DNA of 64,000 nt from Cyrtodaria siliqua (lineage: Eukaryota > Mollusca > Bivalvia > Adapedonta > Hiatellidae). The translations under genes and the position numbers were made by a program. Positions 1 through 10,169 of the stretch are shown here, in pieces; position 1 is the stretch's first letter, and each line of letters starts with the position of its first letter. The notes below the pieces were generated by a model, which was given only the letters and a program-made list of their open reading frames with translations, did not search any database and was not told the DNA's origin. The stretch lies in assembly GCA_037043455.1 (NCBI GenBank), contig JAWPHD010001278.1:124001-188000 (forward strand), read 5' to 3'.

Positions 1-2311
1 TCTAATAAATTACCGAGGAAAAGCAAAAGAAAACACAATGACACCAACTTAACTGAATATACTAAAGTACGTAAACAATTTAATAATCTAGCATATCTTA
101 TAACTAAATATCCGGACAACCCGTATATACGAGGTAAAATCCAAGTCACAAATAAAAAGATCAAGAAACTCTCCAAGCAACAAAACCGTGACAAGAAAAA
201 CATAATTTTCCAGAAATTAGAAACACTTCATGATGAAAATCCTAAAACATACTGGAAGCTTATATCAGAACTTATAGAGTCAGACAAAAAACAAAACAAA
301 ATTCCAACTTCAATCACCGATAAATTGATTGAACATTTCGAAGATCTTGGAAAACCACCACCTGAATACAGTTTGAATTCCCAATCACGGGAACTTCAAA
401 ACGAACTAGAACGTTTAGAAAACAACAAGGATATGAAAACACCTCTAGATTATCCTATTGAGGTAACAGAAATAATTTCAGCTATAAAACTTTTGAAGCC
501 TAATAAGGCTAGTGGCTTGGATCTCATTACAAATGAAATGTTCATATTTGGAGTTGATATATTAGTTACACCGTTAAGTAAACTATTTAACTTGATCCTT
601 ACTTCTGGTATATACCCGAGTAGCTGGTCAACGGCATACATAACGGCCCTTCACAAAAAAGGATCAAAACTAAATCCTAATAATTACCGAGGGATATCAA
701 TATCAAGCTGCCTCGGAAAGCTTTATTCTTCCATTCTAAACACAAGACTTACTAATTATCTTGAAAGTTGCGAAATAATCAAAGACAACCAGTCTGGGTT
801 CAGAAAAAGTCGCAGAACAACTGATAATTTATTTATTCTCAAAACCGCTATCAACAAATATCTATGCCAAATGAACAGAAAACTATATCTATGTTTTATA
901 GACTTTAGCAAAGCGTTTGATCGTGTTTGGAGAGACGGTCTGCTTTTAAAACTTCTTAGACACGGTATAGGAGGAAAATTCTACATCTAAATCAAACAAA
1001 TGTATGCGAATACACAGACCGCTTTAAAAATTAAATAATGGCATAACATCTACTTTTAAATCTGAAATAGGTGTTAAACAGGGTGATAATCTAAGCCCAA
1101 CATTATTTAATATATTCCTTAATGATATTACATTCCCACAAGAACTGTGCGATCCTATAAAACTCTGTTCTGAATCTATTTCACAACTTTTATGGCCTGA
1201 TGATTTACTTTTAATGTCAGAAACGCCATCTGGTCTTCAGAAATCTCTAGACATTGTTTCTGAATACTGCCAAAAATGGCAGTTAACAGTTAATATTGAT
1301 AAATCTAATATAATGATAATCAAAAAAGGAAGACGTCCAGCCACTGAACCTTCTTTCTACTTACGTAATCAAAAGCTTGAGGCGTGCACAGAATATAAAT
1401 ACCTAGGATGTATACTCAACTCTACTGGAAACTTCACAGCTGCAAAAAAAGAATTATGTCAAAAAGCTACAAAGGCACTGTATAAATTGCAAAGAACATT
1501 CTCATTGAGTTCGCCTCCCCCACAACTTTACAACAAACTGTTCGACACACTCATCAAGCCTATTGTCTTATATAACTGCGAAATATGGGGAGCTGATATA
1601 ATAAATCGAATTATCAAAAATGATGATAAAAAAACATATGAATTGTCAGAAAACGACATGTATGAAAAATTACATAGCAAGATCTGTAAAACTAATTTAC
1701 GCGTTAAAAGGAACAGTACTAATATCGCATGTCGGGCAGAACTTGGACGATTCCCCCTAACAGTAGACATTAATACCCATGTTATTAAATACTGGGATTA
1801 CCTCGAAAATTTGCCAAACAACAGAACAATTCTAAGAGATGCCGTTAAGTGTAGCAAAGTTATCATGGACAACAAAACCAATGTCTCTTGGCACACGTAT
1901 GCAAAAATAATAATGGACAAAAATAACATTACTCTAGAACACCAAATTAGAACACGAGAAAACAAATTAGCAAAATCGGAATGCAATAAAATCAAATCAA
2001 GTCTACAAAACCACTATTTAGATATATATAAAACAAAACTCTTAATCTCTGAAAAGCTCATCTACTATAAACACATTGACAGAAACTACGAAATCGCACC
2101 CTACTTAGTAACGGTTAAAAACGAAAACTTTCGCCAAGCTTTAACTAAACTAAGAATATCGGCCCATAGGCTAGAAATTGAAACTGGGAGATACAATAAA
2201 ATACCACGACAGGAAAGAATCTGTAAACTATGCTCTAACGCTGTAGAAGACGAACTTCATTTTTTAACTGCATGTCCGTCTCTTAGCTCTAGACGAGATA
2301 TTTTTTTGTAA
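1..2311 (+). pseudogene. LINE reverse transcriptase ORF2, broken
   Basis: This is the polymerase of a non-LTR retrotransposon, which copies element RNA at a nicked target. The frame is open from base 1. It carries the conserved N-terminal RT block (KPNKASGLD near 495, then GSKLNPNNYRGISI), motif A (FIDFSKAFDRVW, about 895-930) and, in another frame, GVKQGDNLSPTLFN (about 1070-1110). The catalytic box that should read [FY]ADD is WPDD near 1194-1205. The C-terminus has a CxxC...H...C zinc-finger-like end (ICKLCSNAVEDELHFLTACP, about 2220-2275). Lesions are a TAA at 988-990 and a shift of frame near 1035, after which the frame continues to 2311. No endonuclease domain is in view. It is a dead copy. 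Confidence 0.85.
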
Positions 2312-2734
2312 AAAATATCTGAATCCATATCAGAATGGAATACTCTCGACGATACCACTTAACTCTTCATAATAATCAACCCACCAGAAAAGATAGCAAC
2401 AACATCCGCTCAGTTTTGTTATGAACTTATGAATATCAGAAATAAATGCCTTCCGAAAGCCTCTACCTCAAGAGAGTTTAAATAACCTCTCTAGACACTA
2501 AATTGTACTGTGCTCTAAAACAGGTAACATAGTTACAAGAGTGTATGATCTTACTCTATCTATTTTCACCTGTTTAATAATTATTTGTTTGTTCTTGTGT
2601 TCTTCTCCAACTTTTGCATTATATGAAACTTAATAGGTATTGTGCCATCATTTATTTGTTGAACAAACCAATCCTGTTTATAATTGTACATGTTATAGAC
2701 AATAAAATATTTGTATTTGTATTTGTATTTGTTC
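1..2734 (+). mobile_element. Degenerate non-LTR retrotransposon (LINE), 5' end outside the window
   Basis: The element holds a reverse transcriptase reading frame (1-2311), a 3' untranslated stretch, an AATAAA signal near 2700 and a short TATTTG microsatellite tail at about 2707-2732. It stops just before the TTA duplication of the next transposon. Such simple-repeat tails are usual in several LINE clades. The 5' end is missing because the window begins inside the coding frame. The clade (I/Jockey-like) is a guess from the style of the C-terminal region. Confidence 0.85.
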
Positions 2735-2743
2735 CAATGTTTA

Positions 2744-2885
2744 TAGTGGGGCAGATTGGTGACATATAATGGCAAAATTGTGCATTTTGTGATAAAAGCA
2801 CCAAACTTGGCACATAGATAGGCAATATCCTACTAAAAATTTCTGGCTATGGACCCACGTCAGATTTTTCAAAATGGCCGACATT
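2744..2885. repeat. Left terminal inverted repeat of the Academ-like element
   Basis: It is the imperfect inverse of 9010-9156. Shared blocks include the 19-bp outer end, a GATAAAAGCAC block, GGCTATGGACCCAC and a TTTTCAAAATGGCCG block. It is followed by about 350 bp of AT-rich sequence with no reading frame before the protein's stop codon at 3241. Confidence 0.85.
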
Positions 2886-3240
2886 TTCAAAATGGTCGCC
2901 AAAAATTAAAAAATAATCGTTTAAACACATTTTTATTAGGTTTTGATATAAATTCTTAATGTAATCAAACATATTTTATTATTCAATTAGACCAATGAAT
3001 CTTATACTGTAATCTTGGTGATTTTTACCAAAATGGCCCCCATTTTCAAGATGGCCGCCGAAAAACGGCTGAAAAAAGTTAAAAAAAAAATTGTTTTTTT
3101 TGTTTTTCTTTTAAGACCGCATTTTGTTCTAACAATGTTTTTTAAACATTTTTCTTGATATATAATGTATATACAAACTTCACTAAAGATTTGTTTGGGC
3201 ATCCCTATGGTTTAGAGGTTAATGGTTTTACACATATGTC

Positions 3241-4428
3241 TTATTCACGGTCACAATTTCCCCCACATTTGCAAAGGGCTGTACACAGCATTTCTGCTTT
3301 GATGCATTTGCACCGTCTGCTACACCCCTTGTCTTTTTGACAGCTACATTTAAGCAGCTCCTGGCAACTCTCTGAGGCCTGCGATAGTGTTGTCCATAGC
3401 GGCTCCCACATATGTGATGGTCCCCTCTTCCAACCCCACTCACATGGAGCAGGCATTTCAGGTGCAGGTATTAGGTCCTGTCCCCAACAATGTCCAGCCT
3501 GGTAGGCAACTCTCTGGGTGTGCTGTAGTAGAGCTGCTGCCGTTGGTGGAATGGAATCAATTGATCTTCCTTTGCGTGTAAACAGGTCCTTGCGAGCTTC
3601 ATTTACTCCCTTGCATGTACTTCCTCTGTCGTACATAAGAACAACAAACTGTTCCAATAAGGGCATCACTTCTAATACATGCTCAGGTGTTGGAACGCGA
3701 CTCAGTGTTTCAAAGGCTGGTGTGACCTCACTAAACACTTTCCATGTTTCCCAGGCAGTCTTTTTACCCCTTCCTGCAAATGAAGATGTTTGATCACATC
3801 CAGTAAAGGCGTGAAAAGCAAGAAGGGCTCTTGACTTTGATGGACCTAGTAACCGGGCAATACTATGTGCAGCTAAGCATCTATAGTGCTTTCCAACTCC
3901 AAAAAAAAGCTATCCAAAGCTCATCTAGTTGTATTTCATGTACCATTGTGATTGAAAGTACTGCAACATCGGTATCTACTGTTCGTATCATCACTTTGGT
4001 GAATCCTTGTTTGGCAGCATCTGATCTGCAACATGCAACAAGAGCTTCGTGTCAGCCTCTTCATGATTACACGGAGATAAGTCAGTAACATCCGCTCGTT
4101 GTGTGCTAAAGAGTACGTCTTCACCCCTGGTTGATATAATTTGTTTAGTACCATCACAATATATTGCAACTGATTGCTCAGCGAGGTAACCAAAGAGTTC
4201 GGCTTTGTTTTCATCAACCCTGAGAAACGATTCCCAGTTCACAGGAATCCTAGTGTCGGGCTGGACACGTCGTCTCACACCCTTCCCTCTTTTGCTTCGG
4301 GTCATGGCTTTCAGGCTGTCGGGTATATATTCATCCCAGACGATGTCCAATCTTCTGACATTCTGTAATTGACTTTTAAAACGGTACAAATATCTGCTCA
4401 GCATAGTCGTGAAATGTTGTGCAAGCAC
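3241..4428 (-). pseudogene. Transposon protein, C-terminal part: XPG/PIN-like nuclease core and CXC domain
   Basis: In order on the minus strand this part shows an acidic stretch with DIVWDEYIP (about 4340), CNHEEADTKLLLHVAD (about 4030-4070), TVDTDVAVL (about 3975), ALLAFHAFTGCDQTSSF (about 3800) and a final cysteine-rich segment, CSCQKDKGCSRRCKCI then CTALCKCGGNC (about 3245-3340), ending in TAA. EADT, DTDVAV and TGCDQT resemble, in order and spacing, the acidic and helix-hairpin-helix motifs of XPG/FEN-type PIN nucleases. The cysteine cluster resembles a tesmin/TSO1 CXC zinc-binding repeat. Frame breaks lie near 4385 (one base short in a TTTT run), near 4010, and in an eight-A run (plus strand) near 3900. 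The nuclease assignment is an inference from motifs. Confidence 0.7.
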
Positions 4429-6456
4429 GTGGCTTCAACATGTTGATGATTGCTGCACCATCCATGATTAATACTTCAACTGCCGGTACCTCCTCTTGAA
4501 CAGGAGACAGATTTCCAAGGCAGCTCATTAGGTCCGATTTACACCCAGATCGCAGTTTTCCAAAGGTAGAAAGAGCTGGTGGGGAGCATTGGTTTTCGTG
4601 CTGGAAAAACTGATCTAAGTCACCATTCCGAACCTGACATGAAACATACAGCTGCGAAAAGAGAGAGCAATTTTGCTTTAGCGAAGCAATCTGCTGCTTC
4701 TCTTTGGGCTCTATCCTGGGTGGGAGGCGACTGAAGAGAGGAAACTTATTCTGCTTTATTGGGTCAAAGAGTGACTTGGTTCTGTTGTCTAGTCGCTCAA
4801 TCACGAACGTGTCATACTTTTCCTGGCCTACCCTCTCAATCTGTCTAACTGTTTCTGTTACACGAGAGTCTACTATGTCATGTGTGTCTAGCACAAGCAA
4901 GTCCTCACTACTTTCCTTGAATGGACTTCCTAACTCCTCCATTGTGTCACACAAATCCTTAACCTGTTTTCTAAAGGTTGTTTGAACACTGCTGACCTGT
5001 TCATGATGGCGAATATCAGGGCCCTTTCTTTGCTCTCGTTTGATGATTTCTTGTGACATCACAAATTCACTGATCACTCGTGCCATCTCTGGTCCAGAAA
5101 CCATCCAACGCAGAAGTCACAACGTATTTTCAGTGAGAACTACAGCTCCCCCATCACCTTTCACAATCTTGTTGTTCTGCTCGTGAGCTTGGTCGATTGG
5201 AATTGATGAGAAACTGCGATGTGATTTTGTCACCACAAAATTTCCCTTCTCGAACTTTGCAGCTAGAGCCGGGTGTTTACTTTTCAAAGACATCATGTCA
5301 CGAATATGAACCGGTAACCATCGAGCGTAATTCGGGTGATCAAGTGCAAAAAGACATGGCATGAGGGTCGTGATTGCGTCTATATACAGTTTGAAGTTAC
5401 CCTCACGAAGAGATCTGACAAAGATTAGAATAGTCATTTCAAATTCAAGTGCTATGGACCAGTACTGAAATTGCGGACTTTCAGTTTCTCTCTGCGATCG
5501 CCATGTGTCAGACTCAATGAGAGGCATTTCTTGTTCTGCATTCTCACTGAAATCCGTGTAAGCCCGGTGCATAAGAATATGTAGAGCACTGGCGGTCACA
5601 TGATGGGCATGTCTTGTTCTTGATATATGTGTAGCTTTCAAAAATGAATCAGCTGTGCCAGGTGATGCTACATTTGCCTGTACATTGGCACTTATCCAGC
5701 CACTGTCTTCTAACCAGTCTCCAATAGTTTTTAGTGCGGCAATTTCAATATGTAGGCCCCCAAACATAATGACATACTTGTCTTCTCCATGTGTGTGGGG
5801 CCAATTCCACTGTATTTGCTTTGCAATTGCGTAAAGTGGCTGATCACAGGCCATCACGGGAGTCTGTCCAGGATTAAGAAAGCTCACGGCTTTTCAAATG
5901 ATGTTCATAGAATGACATATCATGGCCGCTGACTTAGCTTGTTCCTGAAAAAGTGGCAATAGTGTGCTTATATCCAATGGCGAGTCAGGGTTCGTTTGTA
6001 ATTGACTAGCATGGAAGGCTGACCAATATAGTTGTACATCCTGCGATTCTTCGTCGTTGTACAGTTCATTTCTTACATGCTCAACCCACCTAGAAAATAA
6101 ATACAAATCGTATAACATACAAGAGCTGGTAGTATCGAAATACAATATGGCTAATAATACACGTGTATTTGCGAAATGTATAAAAACATAGTTTGTGTTT
6201 ACCTAAGTTCCTCCTTGAAAGCTGTTGTAATCTCTTGACAGTCACCGACAAATGTGCCTTGGACTTGGGGTATTTCAGGTTTTCTTTCACGAAGGACAAC
6301 AGGGGGCACACTACAGTATTCATCAGGTAATCTCCTTCTGTTTGACCCTGCCCTCTCAAACACAACCGTACCACCTCGATCTTCTCCAGGAAAGTTGACA
6401 ACAGGGTGTTGAAATAACGATATGCCAGTTCCATGAAACGAACCTTGTTTGTCCAT
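4376..6456 (-). pseudogene. Transposon protein, central part, with one intron and two TGA stops
   Basis: This is a single frame on the minus strand from 6456 down to 4376. It begins inside a piece reading SFHGTGISLFQHP. A GT-AG intron of about 110 bp (about 6091-6203) joins the FKEEL segment to WVEHVRNELYND. The frame then runs through FLNPGQTPVMACDQPLYAIA, WLEDSGWISANVQA and PIDQAHEQNNKIVKG to VLIMDGAAIINMLKP, which resembles the N-terminal strand of an XPG/PIN fold with its first Asp. Two in-frame stops, near 5891 and near 5114, are both TGA where an Arg (CGA) codon would fit, as expected from CpG decay. I recall homologous multi-copy predicted proteins in cnidarian and mollusc genomes, but that is memory, not a search. 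Confidence 0.65.
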
Positions 6457-6469
6457 GATCTTTCTTGTC

Positions 6470-6905
6470 GTGCCCTTAATGGTTTATTCTCTTACTGCTC
6501 TGGCTTCTGCAAAGTCATTGAGTACCTTCATTGTGGCTTTCTAGGCTATTGTTTTTTTGTTATTATATTTACACGAGCATATTTGTGTTTTACTTATATT
6601 GCCAATTGATGCTGCCTTGTTGGTTAGAGATTAGATCATGGCGGGGATTTCTTTATTTACACTGTCCTGTTTTAATGGGATGACAGTAGGGTAAGTGTGA
6701 GGTTTGGTGCACCCTAGAACCGGTTTAAACCCCCAGTGGCCTACTTTGCCACTGACCGTTCCAAGGCGGTAGCCCTATTGTCAACCCTTTTTGTGTTTGT
6801 GATGTCGTTTGCATTTATTATTGCTTTTGCCTTCTTGTTTGTCTGTTTGCGTGTTTGTTTCTGTGTTTTGTGGTTTACTGTCCTCCTTGAATGCTACTTT
6901 CCCTG
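6470..6905. repeat. Dispersed repeat inserted in the transposon gene
   Basis: The protein frame is interrupted between DHNPSSTTSQE (about 6920) and SFHGTGISLFQHP (about 6440). The inserted stretch contains a run of about 130 bp (about 6470-6610) that recurs at about 44325-44465 (GGTTTATTCT...CTCTGGCTTCTGC), plus a TTTAAACCCCCAGTGGCCTA block near 6724. The second copy shows that this is an interspersed repeat and not transposon coding sequence. I could not define clean ends or a target duplication. Confidence 0.6.
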
Positions 6906-6915
6906 TCCGATCTTT

Positions 6916-8294
6916 TTATATTTCTTGGGATGTTGTTGAACTTGGGTTGTGGTCGATATTATTAACAGCACCAGTTGTGAAAATGCCGTGACGAAGTTTC
7001 AGTGGACAAACAATATTCTCTTCTTCAAATCGCTCACAAATAGTATTTCCTAATTCAGTCGACAAAGCCAGTACTCTGTCATATGACACGGACAGTCCAA
7101 GATCATAGAGCTTGTCAACAAGATTCCGCTTTCTGGTCTCTGCATGTATCACCATACCCAAGTAAGTGGGGAGTGGTGGTTCCCGGTCGGTTGTATGGTA
7201 AGTTGATGTTGATCCACTGCGGTGGCGAGTAGTACAATTAAATTGCAACAGCTGTGATATGCTCAACGTAGACTGTGTCTCAACCAAGTTACCAGACTGA
7301 ATTTGGATATTCGGACCACCTAATATCATTCCTACTAATGTTTGTGCTGTCTTAATTACGTTCCCGATGTCTTCATTAAACACGAGCAACACATCTCGTC
7401 CCTGTTTATGTGCCTGAATATCGGGAATGTTAGCAAGAATTCTGTTTTTTAAATGTGTGGTATGAACCCGGCTAGACTGATCTGATCCCAGCTGTTTCAG
7501 ACGTGTTGTGTACATTTGTGCAAGGTCTGCCATCTTGAACACTGCATCAACATCAGTATCATTACGTGTTTCCTCAATGTATGCCACTATTTCAGCCAAC
7601 ACAATACCATGCAGCCAGTTGTTTATGTGATCGTCTGGAGCACAGTTATAATGTATTTGTCTAGCTTTGTTGTGTAACGCAGTCAGACCATTTCTATGAT
7701 AAACAGCTTCTTGTGAAATCAAATCTCCAGCACTAAGCTTTGCAAGCAACACTGTATCTTGTAATTCCAGGGCGCATGTTCTAACTTTTCTATCCATGTC
7801 AAAAGTGGACGCTTGATGGAGAATACCATGAGCCTCACCACAAAAGAAATATTTGTCACGTATTTCATTTGTAGCTCCTCCACGCTGTGCCGAGTTATCT
7901 TACTAAATGTGTCACATTTTGTATCATCATCAATACTTTTCCGTTTTTCTGATCTCTGTATCTTCAAACTGCTAAATTTATTTCTGCAATGTTTGTGCCA
8001 TTTTGCTTCGTGCAGTTTCAATGTGTTTGCGATACCATCACCTTCGTTCAACAAGTCTATGTTCAGTGGTATCGGTGAACATCCCAGCTCATAGAATTTC
8101 AGAATATTGCTCTCCAACGACTTGTATCCTATACCTGCATCAACGTCCGACCGCCGGATTCCAGCTGGACACTGCAAACCCTCACCTGTAGATTCCTGGC
8201 ATAATACGCATTTGGTGCAGTCTAATTTGTTCCCATTAAGAGATGATGACTTACTTTGTTTTTCATAATCTATGATCATACATGGTTTTGACAT
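6916..8294 (-). pseudogene. Transposon protein, N-terminal part
   Basis: The start is an ATG at 8294. The first segment carries CxxC-type cysteines (CTKCVLCQESTGEGLQC) and a later W-HKHCRNKF, suggesting an N-terminal zinc-binding region of about 190 residues. A one-base shift near 7835 moves the frame from KYVTNISF to FCGEAHGILHQAS, which then stays open through MDRKVRTCALELQ (7797) to DHNPSSTTSQE (about 6920). There the nested repeat interrupts it. No known enzyme motif is visible in this part; a DNA-binding role is only a guess. Confidence 0.65.
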
Positions 8295-8474
8295 TTTAGC
8301 GTATACTGGTTTCTATTTCTGCATTTCTTCTTTTCTATCAGCCTCTAAGAATTGCACTGAAATAATAATAAACACTTTTATGACACAACTAAATAGCTTT
8401 ACATGTTTTTGGATGCCCTTACAAATGAAATTTCCATGTGAGAGATAATAAAAACGAAAATAAAATAAAGTATG

Positions 8475-8534
8475 TGGGTGTAGGGGTGGGGGGGGGGGGG
8501 GGATGAGTGGGAGGGGGGGGGGGGTGCGAGGGGA
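8475..8534. repeat. Poly-G tract inside the transposon
   Basis: About 60 bp contain runs of G broken only by single T, A or C bases (GGGTG, a G15-type run, GAGTGGGAG, a G12-type run). This strand could form a G-quadruplex and is a place where assembly length may be unreliable. Confidence 0.8.
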
Positions 8535-9007
8535 CATACCATGATAATGTAACTTGCTTTGCAGACACAGTTCGTTTCACATAATAATAATATAAACATG
8601 TTAATGCCACTTGAAGATTTTTAATGCATTGCAAACACTTCTTTTATTGATTACCGAAACTGAAAATATTTTGGAACAGGCTAATTTGCCAATATTCATA
8701 TTAAATTACTTATCCTGTACCTATAATATTACTGCTAAAGCAATAATCAACATATAGTTATTATTAAAAGCAATATATACATCTTTAAATTGTTTCTCAT
8801 CATGTTTCAGCAGTGAGCAGACGATTTTGTCATTGTCATAATAAATGGAGTCTGTCATTTCAAGGGGAATAACTTTGTAAAACAACACACACACATATAT
8901 ATATCTAATTGTTAATGCTATGTTTAAATAATGCACTACACAAACTAACTTTAAATTAGTTATATGTTATGTTATTATGAAATAATTGTTAGATATGCAA
9001 AGCTCAT

Positions 9008-9156
9008 TTTTTTAAAAATGGCGGCCATTTTGAAAATATGACATTTTGAAAGTGGGTCCATAGCCAATTTTAATCAGTATGTCAGTGTCTATCAGTGTGC
9101 AAAGTTTAGTGCTTTTATCGTAAAATGCACAATTTTTTCACCAATCTGCCCCACTA
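9008..9156. repeat. Right terminal inverted repeat of the Academ-like element
   Basis: It is the partner of 2744-2885 and ends CACCAATCTGCCCCACTA, followed by the TTA target duplication. About 700 bp of AT-rich DNA without a recognisable gene (8300-9007) separates it from the start codon at 8294, so any promoter of the element lies here. Confidence 0.85.
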
Positions 9157-9373
9157 TTACCTTTACTGGCTTATAATGTCCAGTCTGAGTATATTGACCA
9201 ATATATATTCGTCATGAGTGAGTGAGCGATTATATTGCATGCTGGGTCTTAACACCAATGCCCGCCAAACTAATCAATTCCCCGCACTTCTCCCTCTAAC
9301 TGACGTGATACACCACCTTAGAAGAGTTATATCTACTAGCATCTCTACTTCGAGTCTGGTAAGACATTGTTTA

Positions 9374-9873
9374 AGAAATAGAACATCGTTTACTGTGAAT
9401 TAGCGTTTATTATTATATAACCTATAAATAGACGCGTTTTCATTGGCTAAAAAGTAATTTTTTAGAAAAAATATCTAGCGATATTGACCTGTTTTTTTGA
9501 TATTGACCTGTTTTTTTGATATTGACCTGTTTTATATAATTGTTTTTTTGATATTGACCTGTTTTATATAATTGTAAATTGAGGGTTATATAATAAAACA
9601 GTTATGGACTTTTCAGCTGTTATACATGATGTTGATATGTACCAAAAAATCATTATTGACCTCGGCTATCGCCTCGGTCAATAATGATTTTTTTGGTGCA
9701 TATCACATCATGTATAACAGCTGAAAAGTCCATAATTGTATAATATATCACGGTTTGGAGTTCAATTGTAAGCAACAATTTCACGAGCCCGAAGAACGAG
9801 TGAAATTATTGCAATTGAACGACAAACCGTGATATATTAAACGCTAATTCACAGTAAACGATGTTCTATTTCT
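9374..9873. mobile_element. Foldback element built of nested hairpins
   Basis: Outer arms of 36 bp (9374-9409 and 9838-9873) are exact inverse copies (AGAAATAGAACATCG...). Inside are two more inverted pairs: 9602-9660 with 9677-9735 (about 59 bp, few mismatches, centred on CTCGGCTATCGCCTCG) and about 9741-9783 with 9800-9839. Between the outer and first inner arm, 9478-9580 holds three or more copies of TATTGACCTGTTTTTTTGA. There is no coding capacity. This is a non-autonomous foldback or MITE of unknown superfamily. Confidence 0.75.
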
Positions 9874-10169
9874 ATTCTAATACCCAAAAATTACAGTGAT
9901 ATATCGTTCAATATAACGAGATATTTTAAACTAGGCTATATAGTGCGGGTGTATTAGAATTGTATATATATTATGTTTAAAATGATGAAATACCGCCGCG
10001 TGGGTTTTGTATCGTATTTGTCTTGTTTGTCTGTATTCCTAGTCTTTGTATTATATTAAGTATTCGTTTTGTATTGTTTTAGGTTTATACCCTACTGTTG
10101 AGTCTGTCCTTAATAAACCCACGATCCCCGGCAGAAAGCGTTGTTTAATTTATAACCCCGATGGCCACA

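Larger units (their letters stand above)
2744..9156 (-). mobile_element. 6.4-kb DNA transposon with long inverted termini, Academ-like
   Basis: The left end begins TAGTGGGGCAGATTGGTGA at 2744, and the right end closes with its reverse complement at 9156. Similarity continues inward for about 140 bp with small gaps (left to about 2885, right from about 9010), ending in an AAATGGCCG-type tract on each side. TTA lies directly outside both ends (2741-2743 and 9157-9159), a 3-bp target duplication. The interior carries one minus-strand gene, 3241-8294. Long TIRs, a 3-bp duplication and a protein with XPG/PIN-nuclease-like motifs fit what I know of the Academ superfamily (TSD 3-4 bp, some members with XPG-like domains). 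The family call is an inference; the element's borders are seen directly. Confidence 0.85.

Noticed and set aside
3000..3200. Part of the Academ-like element as a separate small gene
   Set aside because: AT-rich sequence between the TIR and the protein's stop codon; homopolymer-based frames only.
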